Shown piece by piece: positions 7,634 to 16,534 of a stretch of 64,000 bases of DNA. Each line of letters begins with the position of its first letter. The stretch's first letter is position 1. The notes below the pieces were generated by a model. The model saw nothing but the letters and a program-made list of their open reading frames with translations, did no database searches and had not been told where the DNA came from. The position numbers and the translations under genes are program-made. The stretch spans positions 4,909,501 to 4,973,500 of the forward strand of contig NZ_CP009283.1 in NCBI RefSeq assembly GCF_000758625.1, read 5' to 3'. The DNA is from Paenibacillus sp. FSL R7-0273 (lineage in GTDB: Bacteria > Bacillota > Bacilli > Paenibacillales > Paenibacillaceae).

Positions 7634-8668
7634 TTATGCTCCTCCCTTGAGGCCGGATTCGTCGTACACATGCAGCAGCGTATCTTCCGGTTTCGGGAAC
7701 GGCGCATTTTCGGCGTATGCAATAGCCTCTTTTAATTCCAGATTGTATTCGGCAAGGAGATCCGACTCCTGTTCTTCGCTCCACAGCCCCTGCTCTATGA
7801 GATAAGTCCGGAAGGACGCAATGCCGTCTTTTTTCCAGTTCTCGTCAACCTCTTCCTTCGTCCGGTAAGCCAGATCATTGTCGGAGGTGGAGTGCGGCGA
7901 CAGACGGTACATCATCGCTTCAATCAGTGTAGGCCCTTCACCGGCAAGTGCGCGCTCCCGCGCTTCCTTCACTACTCGGTAAACTTCCAGCGGATCATTG
8001 CCATCCACGCGCACACCAGGAAAGCCGTAGCCCAGCGCACGGTCGCTGACCTTGCCGCCAAGCTGCTTATGAACAGGAACAGAGATCGCATACTGGTTAT
8101 TTTGGCAAAAAATAATGACCGGCAGCTTATTCACACCCGCAAAGTTGCAAGCCTCGTGAAAATCCCCCTGATTGCTGGAGCCCTCGCCAAAGGTTACGAA
8201 CGAAACAAACTTCTTCCGCTGCATCTTTGCAGCCAGCGCAAAGCCGACCGCATGAGGCACCTGCGTTGTCACCGGACTTGATCCGGTCACAATCCGCAGA
8301 CGCTTGCTTCCAAAATGGCCCGGCATCTGCCGGCCGCCGCTGTTAGGGTCCTCCGCCTTGGCGAAGACAGACAGCATCAGCTCACGGGTAGTCATCCCTA
8401 CCGACAGCACAAAGGCGTAATCCCGGTAGTACGGTAAAAAGTAATCATTCTGCCGGTCCAGCGCAAACGCCGCAGCAACCTGCGCCGCCTCCTGGCCGAT
8501 CCCTGAGACGTGGAAGTTGATCTTTCCGGCCCGCTGCAGCAGCAGGCTGCGCTCATCGTATTTCCGTCCCAGCTGCATATATCTGTACATATCAATGACC
8601 TGGCCGTCCGTTAGTCCAAGCTGTTTATGTCTGTTGATCATGTTTGCAGTAGTACCTTGAGATTCCAT
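7634..8668 (-). CDS. bkdAA: 2-oxoisovalerate dehydrogenase E1 alpha subunit
   Basis: The E1 alpha subunit carries the thiamine-diphosphate motif (GEGSSNQGDFHEACNFAGV, near 165-183 of 344 residues) and the phosphorylation-loop-like YRLSPHSTSDND region typical of branched-chain E1 alpha. The ATG at 8668 follows AGGAGG at nine bases; the frame runs on to 8716 without a site. The gene order lpdV-bkdAA-bkdAB-bkdB is that of the B. subtilis bkd operon, but ptb, bcd and buk, which precede lpdV there, are absent here. Confidence 0.92.
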   Translation of the reverse strand: MESQGTTANMINRHKQLGLTDGQVIDMYRYMQLGRKYDERSLLLQRAGKINFHVSGIGQEAAQVAAAFALDRQNDYFLPYYRDYAFVLSVGMTTRELMLSVFAKAEDPNSGGRQMPGHFGSKRLRIVTGSSPVTTQVPHAVGFALAAKMQRKKFVSFVTFGEGSSNQGDFHEACNFAGVNKLPVIIFCQNNQYAISVPVHKQLGGKVSDRALGYGFPGVRVDGNDPLEVYRVVKEARERALAGEGPTLIEAMMYRLSPHSTSDNDLAYRTKEEVDENWKKDGIASFRTYLIEQGLWSEEQESDLLAEYNLELKEAIAYAENAPFPKPEDTLLHVYDESGLKGGA

Positions 8669-8768
8669 ACAGAGGTACCTCCTAAAAATTTTTGTTGGGT
8701 TATTGGCATGCGCCATAGCACCATCTTGACCTGATCTTATAACCAGGTACTAAGACTAGACTAAATAC

Positions 8769-8864
8769 ATTATAATCCCTTTCACCGCAAAAAGAAAAGA
8801 GAGGAAAAGCCGGAAAAGAACGGTTGTGCGCTCATCACGCTCCGCCAGCTCTCTCCGGCATTCC
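8769..8864 (-). promoter_or_regulatory. Hairpin and possible promoter between lpdV and bkdAA
   Basis: The 217-base gap holds an imperfect stem (8803-8814 with 8854-8864) which, on the minus strand, is followed by a C/T-rich tract and then by TATAAT (8769-8774). This would allow partial termination after lpdV and a second start before bkdAA. No convincing -35 is visible and no gene fits the gap. Confidence 0.35.
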
Positions 8865-8885
8865 TTTTGCTCCCCTGAGCTTATA

Positions 8886-10307
8886 TTAGAACCCGATGGC
8901 TCTCCCATCCACGGCCAGCATAGCCTCACCGATAACCTCGGACAAGGTCGGATGGGCATGGATCGCTTCCCCGACTTCCCAAGGAGTTGCATCCAGTAGC
9001 TGGGCCAGCGCAGCTTCCCCGATCAGATCGGTTACATGCGGCCCGATCATCTGCACACCGAGGATGTCGCCGCTGCTGCGGTCAGCTACAACCTTGACAA
9101 AGCCGTCCTTCATCCCGTGAACGATTGCCTTGCCGATTGCCGAGAACGGGAATTTCCCGGTCACGACATCACGGCCCAGACTCTTCACTTCCTTCTCGGT
9201 ATAACCGACACTGGCTACCTCCGGCCGTGTATAGACACAGCGCGGCACAAGATGAGCATGATACGGGTGAAGCTGCTCCCCGGCCAGGTGATTGACGGCA
9301 CGTATGCCTTCATGTGAAGCAGCATGGGCCAGCTGCAGCCCGCCGATGCAGTCCCCGATCGCATAAATATGTGGCTCCCCGGTCTGCATATTGGCATTGA
9401 CCTCGATTACGCCTTTGTCAAAGCGGATATCGGTATTCTCCAGTCCGATGTTCTCAATATTGGCCACTCTGCCGACTGACACAAGCAGCTTCCCGGCGGA
9501 CAGCGTCTGGCTCTGCTCTCCTTTGCGGGCTTCAATACTGATCCCGTCCTCTGTTATGGTGCTGGTCTCCGGATCTACAGTGGTGCCGGTCAGCACCTTG
9601 ACTCCGCGTTTTTTGAGCAGCCTGGTCAGCTCGCGGGCAATCTCGGTATCCTCCAGCGGCAGCAGCTGCTCTGCGGCTTCCACCACTGTAACCTGAACGC
9701 CAAAATCAGCCAGCATCGACGCCCATTCCACTCCGATTACGCCGCCGCCGACAATAAGGATTGAAGCAGGCAGCTCTTCTAGCGTCAGCGCTTCTTCGCT
9801 GCTGAGGATGACTTTGCCGTCCGGCTTAAGACCCGGCAGCACACGCGGACGGGAGCCGGTAGCCACGATCAGATTGGTGGAGACTACAGTCTCCATCTCC
9901 CCATCCTCCAGCTCAACAGCCACTGCACCGCTGCGCGGTGAGAAAATCGACGGGCCGATAATGCGCCCCCTGCCCTTAACCACCTGGATTTTATTTTTGC
10001 GCATCAGATATTGGACACCCTGGTGCAGCTGCTCCACAACCGCGTCTTTACGTGCCTGAACCTTCGGGAACACCAGCTTGACGCCTGATGTTTCAATGCC
10101 GTAGCTCTCGCTCTCCTGTATTTCAGCGTATACCTCCGCACTGCGCAGCAGCGACTTGCTTGGAATACAGCCGCGGTGCAGGCAGGTTCCGCCCAGCTTG
10201 TCCATTTCGATGACGACGACAGATTTGCCGAGCTGGGCAGCGCGGATCGCCGCCACATATCCCCCGGTCCCTCCGCCCAGAATAGCCACGTCACAGGAAA
10301 TTGTCAT
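8886..10307 (-). CDS. lpdV: Dihydrolipoamide dehydrogenase (E3) of the branched-chain complex
   Basis: E3 reoxidises the lipoyl groups of E2 and reduces NAD+. The 473-residue flavoprotein shows the FAD Rossmann motif GGGTGG at 11-16, the redox-active disulfide CLHRGC (Cys42 and Cys47), a second NAD-binding GGGVIGVEWA near 180, the FAD-binding YAIGDC near 310, and the C-terminal active-site HAHPTLSE. The ATG at 10307 follows GGAGGA; the frame extends to 10334 without a site. It is the first gene of the bkd set and has its own promoter at 10356-10383. Confidence 0.92.
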   Translation of the reverse strand: MTISCDVAILGGGTGGYVAAIRAAQLGKSVVVIEMDKLGGTCLHRGCIPSKSLLRSAEVYAEIQESESYGIETSGVKLVFPKVQARKDAVVEQLHQGVQYLMRKNKIQVVKGRGRIIGPSIFSPRSGAVAVELEDGEMETVVSTNLIVATGSRPRVLPGLKPDGKVILSSEEALTLEELPASILIVGGGVIGVEWASMLADFGVQVTVVEAAEQLLPLEDTEIARELTRLLKKRGVKVLTGTTVDPETSTITEDGISIEARKGEQSQTLSAGKLLVSVGRVANIENIGLENTDIRFDKGVIEVNANMQTGEPHIYAIGDCIGGLQLAHAASHEGIRAVNHLAGEQLHPYHAHLVPRCVYTRPEVASVGYTEKEVKSLGRDVVTGKFPFSAIGKAIVHGMKDGFVKVVADRSSGDILGVQMIGPHVTDLIGEAALAQLLDATPWEVGEAIHAHPTLSEVIGEAMLAVDGRAIGF

Positions 10308-10355
10308 TGTATGTATCCTCCAGTCAATACTCAAAAGTTCTGCATAACTCCCTAC

Positions 10356-10383
10356 ATTGTACTCTCTTTTGGACTCAATTCAA
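10356..10383 (-). promoter_or_regulatory. Sigma-A promoter for lpdV
   Basis: On the minus strand TTGAAT (10378-10383) and TACAAT (10356-10361) are separated by 16 bases, about 50 bases before the lpdV start. I saw no sigma-54 type (-24/-12) site, although the B. subtilis bkd operon uses SigL. Confidence 0.5.
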
Positions 10384-10474
10384 AACTTACAAACGTCATA
10401 TAGCCATGGACTTTTGTCATGTGAAGCGTTATCATATTGGTGAATTCAATAGGCTGCAGGGGAGTGTCGCCGGT

Positions 10475-10777
10475 ATGAAGCTGGTCATTTCACGGTTCAT
10501 TGCCATAATCATTCTCGTCATTCCGGGACTTCTGGCAATGAAGGGCTTTCTGATGATGAAGGACGATATCTTCAATTATCTCTCGATGCACGGTGATGAT
10601 AGTGTAACTCCAGTGTTCGCCTGGCTGCATTTCGGCGGGGGACTGCTGCTGTTCGCGGCGGGCATGAGCTTTCTCGGCGGCTGGATTCTTACCCGTGACC
10701 GCAAGAAAAACTACGTTGGTCCAAGGTTCAGGGAGAAGCAGAAGACTGAGCAGCCTGCTGCTAAGAGCAACTTGTAG
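10475..10777 (+). CDS. yqzF: DUF2627 small membrane protein YqzF
   Basis: The 100-residue protein has two predicted membrane helices (about 5-25 and 48-72), GWILTRDRKKNYV after the second, and a basic tail. This matches the DUF2627 family, whose B. subtilis member yqzF sits next to the bkd operon; the neighbourhood supports the name. The ATG at 10475 follows CAGGGGAGTG; the frame runs further upstream but without a site. Its stop codon abuts a 51-bp tandem repeat array directly. The function is unknown. Confidence 0.78.
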   Translation: MKLVISRFIAIIILVIPGLLAMKGFLMMKDDIFNYLSMHGDDSVTPVFAWLHFGGGLLLFAAGMSFLGGWILTRDRKKNYVGPRFREKQKTEQPAAKSNL

Positions 10778-11381
10778 AATTTTTGCCCTTCATTCCGTCG
10801 AATTCAAAGGCATTTTTGCCCTTCATTCCGCCACCTTGCCTCATTCCGCCGAAATCAAAGGCATTTTTGCCCTTCATTCCGCCACTTTGCCTCATTCCGT
10901 CGAGATCAAAGGCATTTCTGCCCTTCATTCCGCCACTTTGCTTCATTCCGCCGAAATCAAAGGCATTTCTGCCCTTCATTCCGCCACTTTGCCCCATTCC
11001 GCCACTTTGCCCCATTCCGCCGAAATCAAAGGCATTTCTGCCCTTCATTCTGCCACTTTGCCTCATTCCGCCGAAATCAAAGGCATTTTTGCCCTTCTTT
11101 CCGCCACTTTGCCTCATTCCACCGAATTCAAAGGCATTTCTGCCCTTCATTCCGCCACTTTGCCTCATTCCGCCGAAATCAAAGGCATTTCTGCCCTTCA
11201 TTCCGCCACTTTGCTTCATTCCGCCGAAATCAAAGGCATTTCTGCCCTTCATTCCGCCACTTTGCCCCATTCCGCCGAAATCAAAGGCATTTTTGCCCTT
11301 CAGTCCAGCTTCTCGCCTCATTCCGTGACTTTGCCTCATTCCGTGACTTTGCCTCATCCCGCCACTTTGCCCCATCCCGCG
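10778..11381. repeat. 51-bp minisatellite (33 + 18 bp modules)
   Basis: Ten GGCATTT(T/C)TGCCC starts stand at 10809, 10860, 10911, 10962, 11031, 11082, 11133, 11184, 11235 and 11286: eight intervals of exactly 51 and one of 69. The 69 carries an extra 18-bp module (TTCCGCCACTTTGCCCCA-like), and the first unit (10778-10808) lacks one, so the array is a 33-bp module plus n 18-bp modules. Degenerate 18-mers close the array up to 11381. All modules are multiples of three, so three plus frames and one minus frame stay open, but no start has a usable ribosome binding site. The array begins right at the yqzF stop codon. Confidence 0.9.
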
Positions 11382-11473
11382 AATTTTCCACATCAAATCT
11401 GCCATCCCCGCCCGTCACACCAATATTTCACGGCTTGCAAGCGGCGGACACCGCACATCGGCATATAAAAAAA

Positions 11474-11528
11474 CAGCAAGCCCGCTTCACCGGCACACTG
11501 TGCTCCGGGAAACGCGGCTTGCTGCTTT
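11474..11528 (-). terminator. Terminator of the ABC exporter operon
   Basis: CAGCAAGCC (11474-11482) pairs with GGCTTGCTG (11516-11524). An A-run at 11467-11473 gives a T-run on the minus strand, 35 bases after the exporter stop. The TTTT after the right arm makes it usable from the other side too. Confidence 0.7.
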
Positions 11529-11562
11529 TCTTGTTCCTATAACACTCGGCTTAGACCAAATC

Positions 11563-13404
11563 CTAAGCCCCGCCCGGCGCCGCCTTACGCGCACCGTTAA
11601 CAAGCTCGCTGTACAGCCCGCCTTGGCGCATCAGCTCGTCATGCGGGCCGTGCTGGAGCAGGCGGCCGTCCTGCAGCACCAGGATGCGGTCAGCGGCACG
11701 GATGGTACCAAGCCTGTGGGCGATGACAAAGCTGGTCCGCCCTTTCATCAGCGCCTGCAGCCCCTCCTGGATCTTGATTTCAGTAACGGTATCAATGCTG
11801 CTGGTCGCTTCATCCAGCACAAGCATCGCAGGATCAGCCAGAATGGCCCGCGCGATCGCCAGCAGCTGCTTCTGCCCCTGACTGATGCCGCTGCCGTCTA
11901 CGGACAGCATCCGGTCGTAGCCTCCGCGCATCCGCATAATGAAGGAGTGGGCGTTCGCCAGTTTAGCCGCCTCCTCAACCTCTGCGTCGGTGGCATCCAG
12001 CCGGCCGTAACGGATATTATCGCGGATCGTTCCCTTGAACAGGAAGGTATCCTGCAGCACAAAAGCCATCTGGCTCCGCAGGCTCTCCCGGCGGATTGAG
12101 GACAGCTCTCTCCCGTCCAGCGTGATGCTGCCCCTGCTCGGATCATAGAAGCGGGAGAGCAGGCCAATCAGCGTTGTTTTACCGGCTCCTGTCGGCCCGA
12201 CCAGGGCAATCATTTCGCCCGGCTTTGCCTCAAAGCTGATATCATGCAGAATATCCTTGCCTTCATCATAGGAGAAGGATACGCCCTTAAAGGCGACAGC
12301 CCCCTCCACATGCTCAAGCGATACCGCTGCACCCTCGTCCCGTGCCTCAGTCTCCTCATCCATCACTTCAAATACCCGCTCGGCCCCGGCAATTGCAGAC
12401 AGCAGCGTATTCCACTGGTTCGCGAGATCATTAAGCGGCCTCGTGAACTGGCGGGTGTACTCTACAAAAGCGATGATAATCCCGACCGTCACAATATCAC
12501 GGACGGCCAGATAACCGCCGATGCCCGCCACAATAGCAAAGCTCAAATTGTTCAGGCCGTTCATCAGCTTGGGAATGAAGCCGGAGATCGCCTGGGCCCA
12601 GTAGCCTGACAGCATGATTCGCTTATTGCGCTCACGGAAGCCGCTGATCACCCGCTCCTCCTGTGAAAAAGCTTTGATGACCCGCTGGCCCGACAGCGTC
12701 TCTTCAATGAAGCCGTTCATGTCGCCGACATTGCGCTGCCGCTCCTTAAACAGCGGCCCTGTGCGCCGGGTAATCCAGCGCATGCCGAGGAACATCAGCG
12801 GCACAACGATAAAGGTCAGCAGCGTTAGCAGCGGGCTGAGCCACAGCATAACGCCTACAGTTCCGGCAAGCGTAAGCACACTAGAGAAAATCTGAATAGC
12901 AGAGCTGTTAAGCGTCGAGCTGATATTCTCGATATCATTGGTCAGCCGGCTCATGATTTCACCCTGCTGTCTGCGGTTGAAGAACGAAATCGGCAGCCTG
13001 TGCAGGTATGCGAACAGGTCTGTCCGCAGGCGGTATACCGTCTCCTGGGCAATCTCAATCATCCATATATTTTGCAGCCAGGAGGTCAGTGAAGTGAACA
13101 GGTACACCAGCCCGAGGAGGATCAGAAATACGCTCCAGCTCCGCCCCCCGTCACCTTCCAGATAGTCATCCACCGCCCGGCTGATCAGATAAGGCCCCAT
13201 TAGCGCCAGCGCGGTGCTTATGAGGACAAGCAGCAATACAAGCGTCAGCTTCGCTTTGCGTTTGGCGAGATAGGCCCAGATCCGCGACAGGGTGGCGGAC
13301 CAGTTCTTGGGCTTCGCCTTCGGCTTCCGGCCTCCGGCTGACTTCTCGCCTGTACCAAAATCAGGCTTCGGATGGCGGAAAGGCTCAGTTAATGCTTTGA
13401 ACAT
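11563..13404 (-). CDS. Heterodimeric ABC exporter, catalytically competent half
   Basis: This is a full half-transporter of 613 residues. After a basic 50-residue N-terminal extension comes a six-helix exporter domain (about 55-340), then a nucleotide-binding domain with Walker A GPTGAGKTT (near 405), a variant signature SGISQGQKQ (not LSGGQ), Walker B LVLDEATSSID with its Glu, and an intact H-loop VIAHRLGTI. A normal Walker B/H-loop with a non-canonical signature is what the partner of a degenerate subunit carries in heterodimers such as BmrCD. The ATG at 13404 follows GGGGAGGGGG and overlaps the upstream gene by 20 bases. Multidrug or lipid export is likely; the substrate is unknown. Confidence 0.88.
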   Translation of the reverse strand: MFKALTEPFRHPKPDFGTGEKSAGGRKPKAKPKNWSATLSRIWAYLAKRKAKLTLVLLLVLISTALALMGPYLISRAVDDYLEGDGGRSWSVFLILLGLVYLFTSLTSWLQNIWMIEIAQETVYRLRTDLFAYLHRLPISFFNRRQQGEIMSRLTNDIENISSTLNSSAIQIFSSVLTLAGTVGVMLWLSPLLTLLTFIVVPLMFLGMRWITRRTGPLFKERQRNVGDMNGFIEETLSGQRVIKAFSQEERVISGFRERNKRIMLSGYWAQAISGFIPKLMNGLNNLSFAIVAGIGGYLAVRDIVTVGIIIAFVEYTRQFTRPLNDLANQWNTLLSAIAGAERVFEVMDEETEARDEGAAVSLEHVEGAVAFKGVSFSYDEGKDILHDISFEAKPGEMIALVGPTGAGKTTLIGLLSRFYDPSRGSITLDGRELSSIRRESLRSQMAFVLQDTFLFKGTIRDNIRYGRLDATDAEVEEAAKLANAHSFIMRMRGGYDRMLSVDGSGISQGQKQLLAIARAILADPAMLVLDEATSSIDTVTEIKIQEGLQALMKGRTSFVIAHRLGTIRAADRILVLQDGRLLQHGPHDELMRQGGLYSELVNGARKAAPGGA

Positions 13405-15139
13405 GCTGTGCCCCCTCCCCTGTCTGCGATTCGTATATTTTCCGGTATAGAGGCGCTCCTGCAAGCAGCTCATGGTGAGTACCCTTGGCAATGAGCCGGC
13501 CCTCGTCCAGCAGCAGAATCAAATCAGCCGAAACGGTAGAGCTGATCTTCTGTGTAATCAGCACAGTAGTGCAGGACATCGCCGAAAGCTCCTCCAGCAA
13601 AAGCCCCTCCGTCACAGCATCCAGCGCGCTTGTGCTGTCGTCAAGAATCAGAATGGCCGGCTTCCGGACAAGCGCCCGGGCAATGGTCAGCCGCTGCTTT
13701 TGTCCGCCGGACAGATTAACGCCCCGCTGGCCAAGCATCGTATCATAGCCCTCGGGCAGACCGGCAATGGTGTGGCTAATCTGCGCTGCAGCCGCCGCCC
13801 GCTCGATTTCCTCCTGGGTAGCCCGCTCATTCCCCCAGGCAATATTTTCCCGTACTGAACCGCTGAACAGCAGCACCTCCTGCGGCACATAGCCGATCGA
13901 TCGGCGCAGCCTGGATATTTCAATGTCAGCACTGTCCATCCCGTCAATCCGGATGATCCCGCCGGTCTGCTCATAGAGCCGGGGAATCAGCCCGACCAGT
14001 GAGGACTTGCCGGAGCCTGTCGCACCAAGGATAGCTACACGCTGGCCCGGCTCAACGGTGAAGGAGACTTCTTCGAGCGCGGCAATATCACTCCCCGGAT
14101 AGCTGAAGCTGACATCCGAAAATTCTATTTTCCCCCGGACCGCAGCTCCCTGATTCCCGTCACCCGGATCTGCTGCAGCTTCCAGCCCGCCCTCTCCTTC
14201 GGGGGAAGACATTACCTCCGATATACGGTGCTCCGAGGCAACGGCCCTCGAGAAGGTCGCCATAATCCATGACAAAGCAGATAACGCTCCAATGGTCCGC
14301 AGTGCATAGTTAATGACAGCAACCGTCTGTCCCAACGTTGCATCTCCCGACGCAATTTCAATCCTGCCGAACCAGAGCACGGCGACAATTCCCGCATTGA
14401 CGATAAGCATGATAAGCGGCCCCATCGTCTCTGTCAGTCTGAGCGCAGTGATCGTTGCTTTCATCAGCCCGCCGCTGAACGAAGCAAACCGGCTGATCTC
14501 ATGGCCCATACGCACGAATACGCGGATAAGCCGGATGCCCGTCAGATTTTCCTGAATGACACCGTTTACACCATCCAGTCTGCTCTGTACCCGCTTGAAC
14601 AGGTCAGAGGACCTGCGCATCACCCAGACCAGAAACAGAATCAGCACCGGCAATGTTACGGCCAGCAGAAGCCCAAGCTTCACATGGACCACAAGCGCCA
14701 TCACGACACTGCCCAGCACAACCAGCGGTACACGGGTCATGAACCGGAGTGCCATGAAGACTGTGTCCTGCAGCTGCGTTACATCTCCGGTCAGCCGCGT
14801 AATCAGTGATGAAGTAGGAAACCTGTTGAACACTTCATAAGTGAAGGACTGTACCTTCTCATAGAGCTTTTCCCTCAGATCGAAGGCAAAGCTCTGACTG
14901 GCATGGGATGCAAAAAAAGAGCTCAGTATCCCTGCCGCAAAGGCTATTAGCGCGCTTAAGGTCAGCACACCGCCCCATAGCCAGACAACCGTCATATCTT
15001 TTTCTACGATTCCGTCATCAATAATCCTGGAGATCAAAAGGGGCTGGGCCAGCTCCACTGCCAGCTCAATCCCCATCATGGCCAGGGCGGCGAAGGCGGC
15101 TACCCTGTATTTTTTGAGAAAGGAGAAAATGATGTTCAT
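13385..15139 (-). CDS. Heterodimeric ABC exporter, degenerate half
   Basis: The 584-residue half-transporter has six membrane helices (about 15-300) and a nucleotide-binding domain with Walker A GATGSGKSS and a canonical LSGGQKQR signature. Walker B reads LILDDSTSALD, with Asp in place of the catalytic Glu, and the H-loop His is replaced by Gln (LITQKISS). It therefore supplies the Walker A/B half of the dead site and the signature of the live site, completing the downstream subunit. The gene order and the 20-base overlap support an obligate dimer. The start follows GAGGT. Confidence 0.88.
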   Translation of the reverse strand: MNIIFSFLKKYRVAAFAALAMMGIELAVELAQPLLISRIIDDGIVEKDMTVVWLWGGVLTLSALIAFAAGILSSFFASHASQSFAFDLREKLYEKVQSFTYEVFNRFPTSSLITRLTGDVTQLQDTVFMALRFMTRVPLVVLGSVVMALVVHVKLGLLLAVTLPVLILFLVWVMRRSSDLFKRVQSRLDGVNGVIQENLTGIRLIRVFVRMGHEISRFASFSGGLMKATITALRLTETMGPLIMLIVNAGIVAVLWFGRIEIASGDATLGQTVAVINYALRTIGALSALSWIMATFSRAVASEHRISEVMSSPEGEGGLEAAADPGDGNQGAAVRGKIEFSDVSFSYPGSDIAALEEVSFTVEPGQRVAILGATGSGKSSLVGLIPRLYEQTGGIIRIDGMDSADIEISRLRRSIGYVPQEVLLFSGSVRENIAWGNERATQEEIERAAAAAQISHTIAGLPEGYDTMLGQRGVNLSGGQKQRLTIARALVRKPAILILDDSTSALDAVTEGLLLEELSAMSCTTVLITQKISSTVSADLILLLDEGRLIAKGTHHELLAGAPLYRKIYESQTGEGAQHVQSIN

Positions 15140-15157
15140 CTGCTGTACCTCATCTGT

Positions 15158-15367
15158 TTATTCGTATAGAGCATCCCGCAACCGGGTGGACATCGCTGAG
15201 CCTTGCCCATTCTTCAGAATGACCTTTCTCAGCGCCTTGTTGCTGCGGCTGAGCTCTGCCAGCTCCTCCAGCATGTCCGACAGCAGGGTCTGCACATCCT
15301 CTGACAGCCCTCCATTCTCCCGGGCACCGGCCACCCGTTCCTTATACTGCTCCAATTTCTCCGACAC
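15158..15367 (-). CDS. Small acidic helical protein upstream of the exporter
   Basis: A 69-residue frame starts at GTG 15367 behind AGGAAGGAAG and stops 18 bases before the exporter start, so it is the first gene of that operon. The product is charged and probably all-helical, with Leu spacing in residues 20-50 (TLLSDMLEELAELS) that suggests a coiled coil. I do not recognise the family. Its position suggests an accessory or regulatory role for the exporter. Confidence 0.6.
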   Translation of the reverse strand: MSEKLEQYKERVAGARENGGLSEDVQTLLSDMLEELAELSRSNKALRKVILKNGQGSAMSTRLRDALYE

Positions 15368-15585
15368 TTGTCATAACTTCCTTCCTGTACAAATTCTCCC
15401 GCTGAAAAACACGTGCGTCCATTATAGCACATCCTCATAAATGATCTTAGCGCAGGAAATGACGAAATTGAGATGCCGGGGGACCGGCAATGTTTTCACT
15501 GGCTAGTGTACCGGCACATATGATACTCTAATATGGTCGAATTTTCAGGCATACTACACTCTTTGGGATTAGAGCGAAAGGATAG

Positions 15586-16161
15586 ATGGACGTGGCACAG
15601 TTGTTTTTCAGATACGGCGCAATGAACAGCGGCAAATCCATTGAGATTCTCAAGGTAGCCCATAATTATGAGGAGCAGGGCAAGTCGGTGCTCATCTTCA
15701 CCCCATCCATTGATGACCGGGACGAGGTCGGTTACATTTCCTCCCGCATCGGTCTGCGCAAGCAGGCTATAGCTATTGATGAAAATACCGATATTTACGG
15801 CATAGTAAGCGGCAATCTGCCCAAACCCCACTGTGTGCTGATTGACGAATGCCAGTTCCTTACCAAGGACTGCATTCTCCAGCTTGTACGCATTGTGGAT
15901 GAGCTGAACATTCCGGTCATGGCCTTCGGCCTCAAAAATGACTTCCAGAACAATCTCTTCGAAGGCAGCAAATACATGCTGATCTACGCCGATAAAATCG
16001 AAGAAATGAAGACCATCTGCTGGTTCTGCGAGCGTAAGGCAACAATGGCGCTACGCGTAGAGGACGGCAAGCCCGTTTACAGCGGCAAGCAGATCCAGAT
16101 CGGCGGCAATGAAGCTTATTACCCCGTATGCCGCAAATGTCACAAGAATCCGCCCCTGTAG
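15586..16161 (+). CDS. tdk: Thymidine kinase
   Basis: Thymidine kinase (type II) phosphorylates thymidine to dTMP in nucleoside salvage. The 191-residue length is typical. Visible features: P-loop GAMNSGKS at 11-18, Walker B-like LIDECQF near 87-93 with the catalytic Glu, the lasso region, and zinc-binding cysteines in CWFC (near 146) and CRKC (182-185). The ATG follows AAAGGA. A strong terminator follows, so it is a single-gene unit divergent from the exporter operon. Confidence 0.95.
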   Translation: MDVAQLFFRYGAMNSGKSIEILKVAHNYEEQGKSVLIFTPSIDDRDEVGYISSRIGLRKQAIAIDENTDIYGIVSGNLPKPHCVLIDECQFLTKDCILQLVRIVDELNIPVMAFGLKNDFQNNLFEGSKYMLIYADKIEEMKTICWFCERKATMALRVEDGKPVYSGKQIQIGGNEAYYPVCRKCHKNPPL

Positions 16162-16165
16162 CAGC

Positions 16166-16213
16166 AAAAAAGCATCCCGGCACCGTATCAGATACGGGCG
16201 GGATGCTTTTTTA
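16166..16213. terminator. Bidirectional terminator of tdk
   Basis: AAAAAAGCATCCCG and CGGGATGCTTTTTT form a long stem with A and T runs on the two sides, between tdk and the converging 85-residue gene. Confidence 0.9.
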
Positions 16214-16236
16214 TTATGAGCCTCGCAATACTGTCT

Positions 16237-16494
16237 CTACTTTTGAATTGCCTTAAGTGCCCGGTATTCGTCTTCCTTACATACAAACAGCTCGTGCCTC
16301 GATGCTGCATTGCCTCCAAATTGGCTGCGGCTTGAAACGGCGCGCATTCCACCGTTAATTTTCGAGCGGTGCCGGATTCCTGCTGCACTTAGGCGGTTTT
16401 TGACGGCGAAATACTCCCTCTGGTCAAAAGAGGTATACAGCAGCGTCCGTTCAGGCGGTATGAAGAAACGCAGTATGCTTCTGGCAACGTTCAT
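16237..16494 (-). CDS. Hypothetical protein resembling DUF2007 signalling proteins
   Basis: The 85-residue product starts at ATG 16494 behind GGGAGGGAG. It has TLLYTSFDQREYFAVKNRL near 17-35, then AGIRHR, and ends ELFVCKEDEYRALKAIQ. This layout (short strand, helix, AGI, strand, acidic helix) resembles the small DUF2007 'putative signal transducing' proteins, but the match is by eye only. The middle (residues 45-65, Gly/Ser/Arg-rich) is probably a loop. It could form a unit with the DinB gene 40 bases upstream. Confidence 0.6.
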   Translation of the reverse strand: MNVARSILRFFIPPERTLLYTSFDQREYFAVKNRLSAAGIRHRSKINGGMRAVSSRSQFGGNAASRHELFVCKEDEYRALKAIQK

Positions 16495-16534
16495 ACAAGC
16501 TCCCTCCCGTCTATGCTGTTCTCAGGTTAAGCTC

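Noticed and set aside
8756..8992. 78-codon frame in the lpdV-bkdAA gap
   Set aside because: It overlaps lpdV and a terminator-like hairpin, with no start site.
10308..10474. SigL (-24/-12) promoter for the bkd genes
   Set aside because: Searched by eye for TGGCAC-N5-TTGC upstream of lpdV; none found, while a sigma-A promoter is present.
10778..11381. CRISPR array
   Set aside because: The repeats are contiguous without unique spacers, and no cas genes are near.
10761..11405. 214-codon minus frame over the minisatellite, and two plus frames of similar length
   Set aside because: Open only because the repeat units are multiples of three and poor in stop triplets; none has a usable start site. 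Kept as a repeat, with the minus frame noted in the findings.
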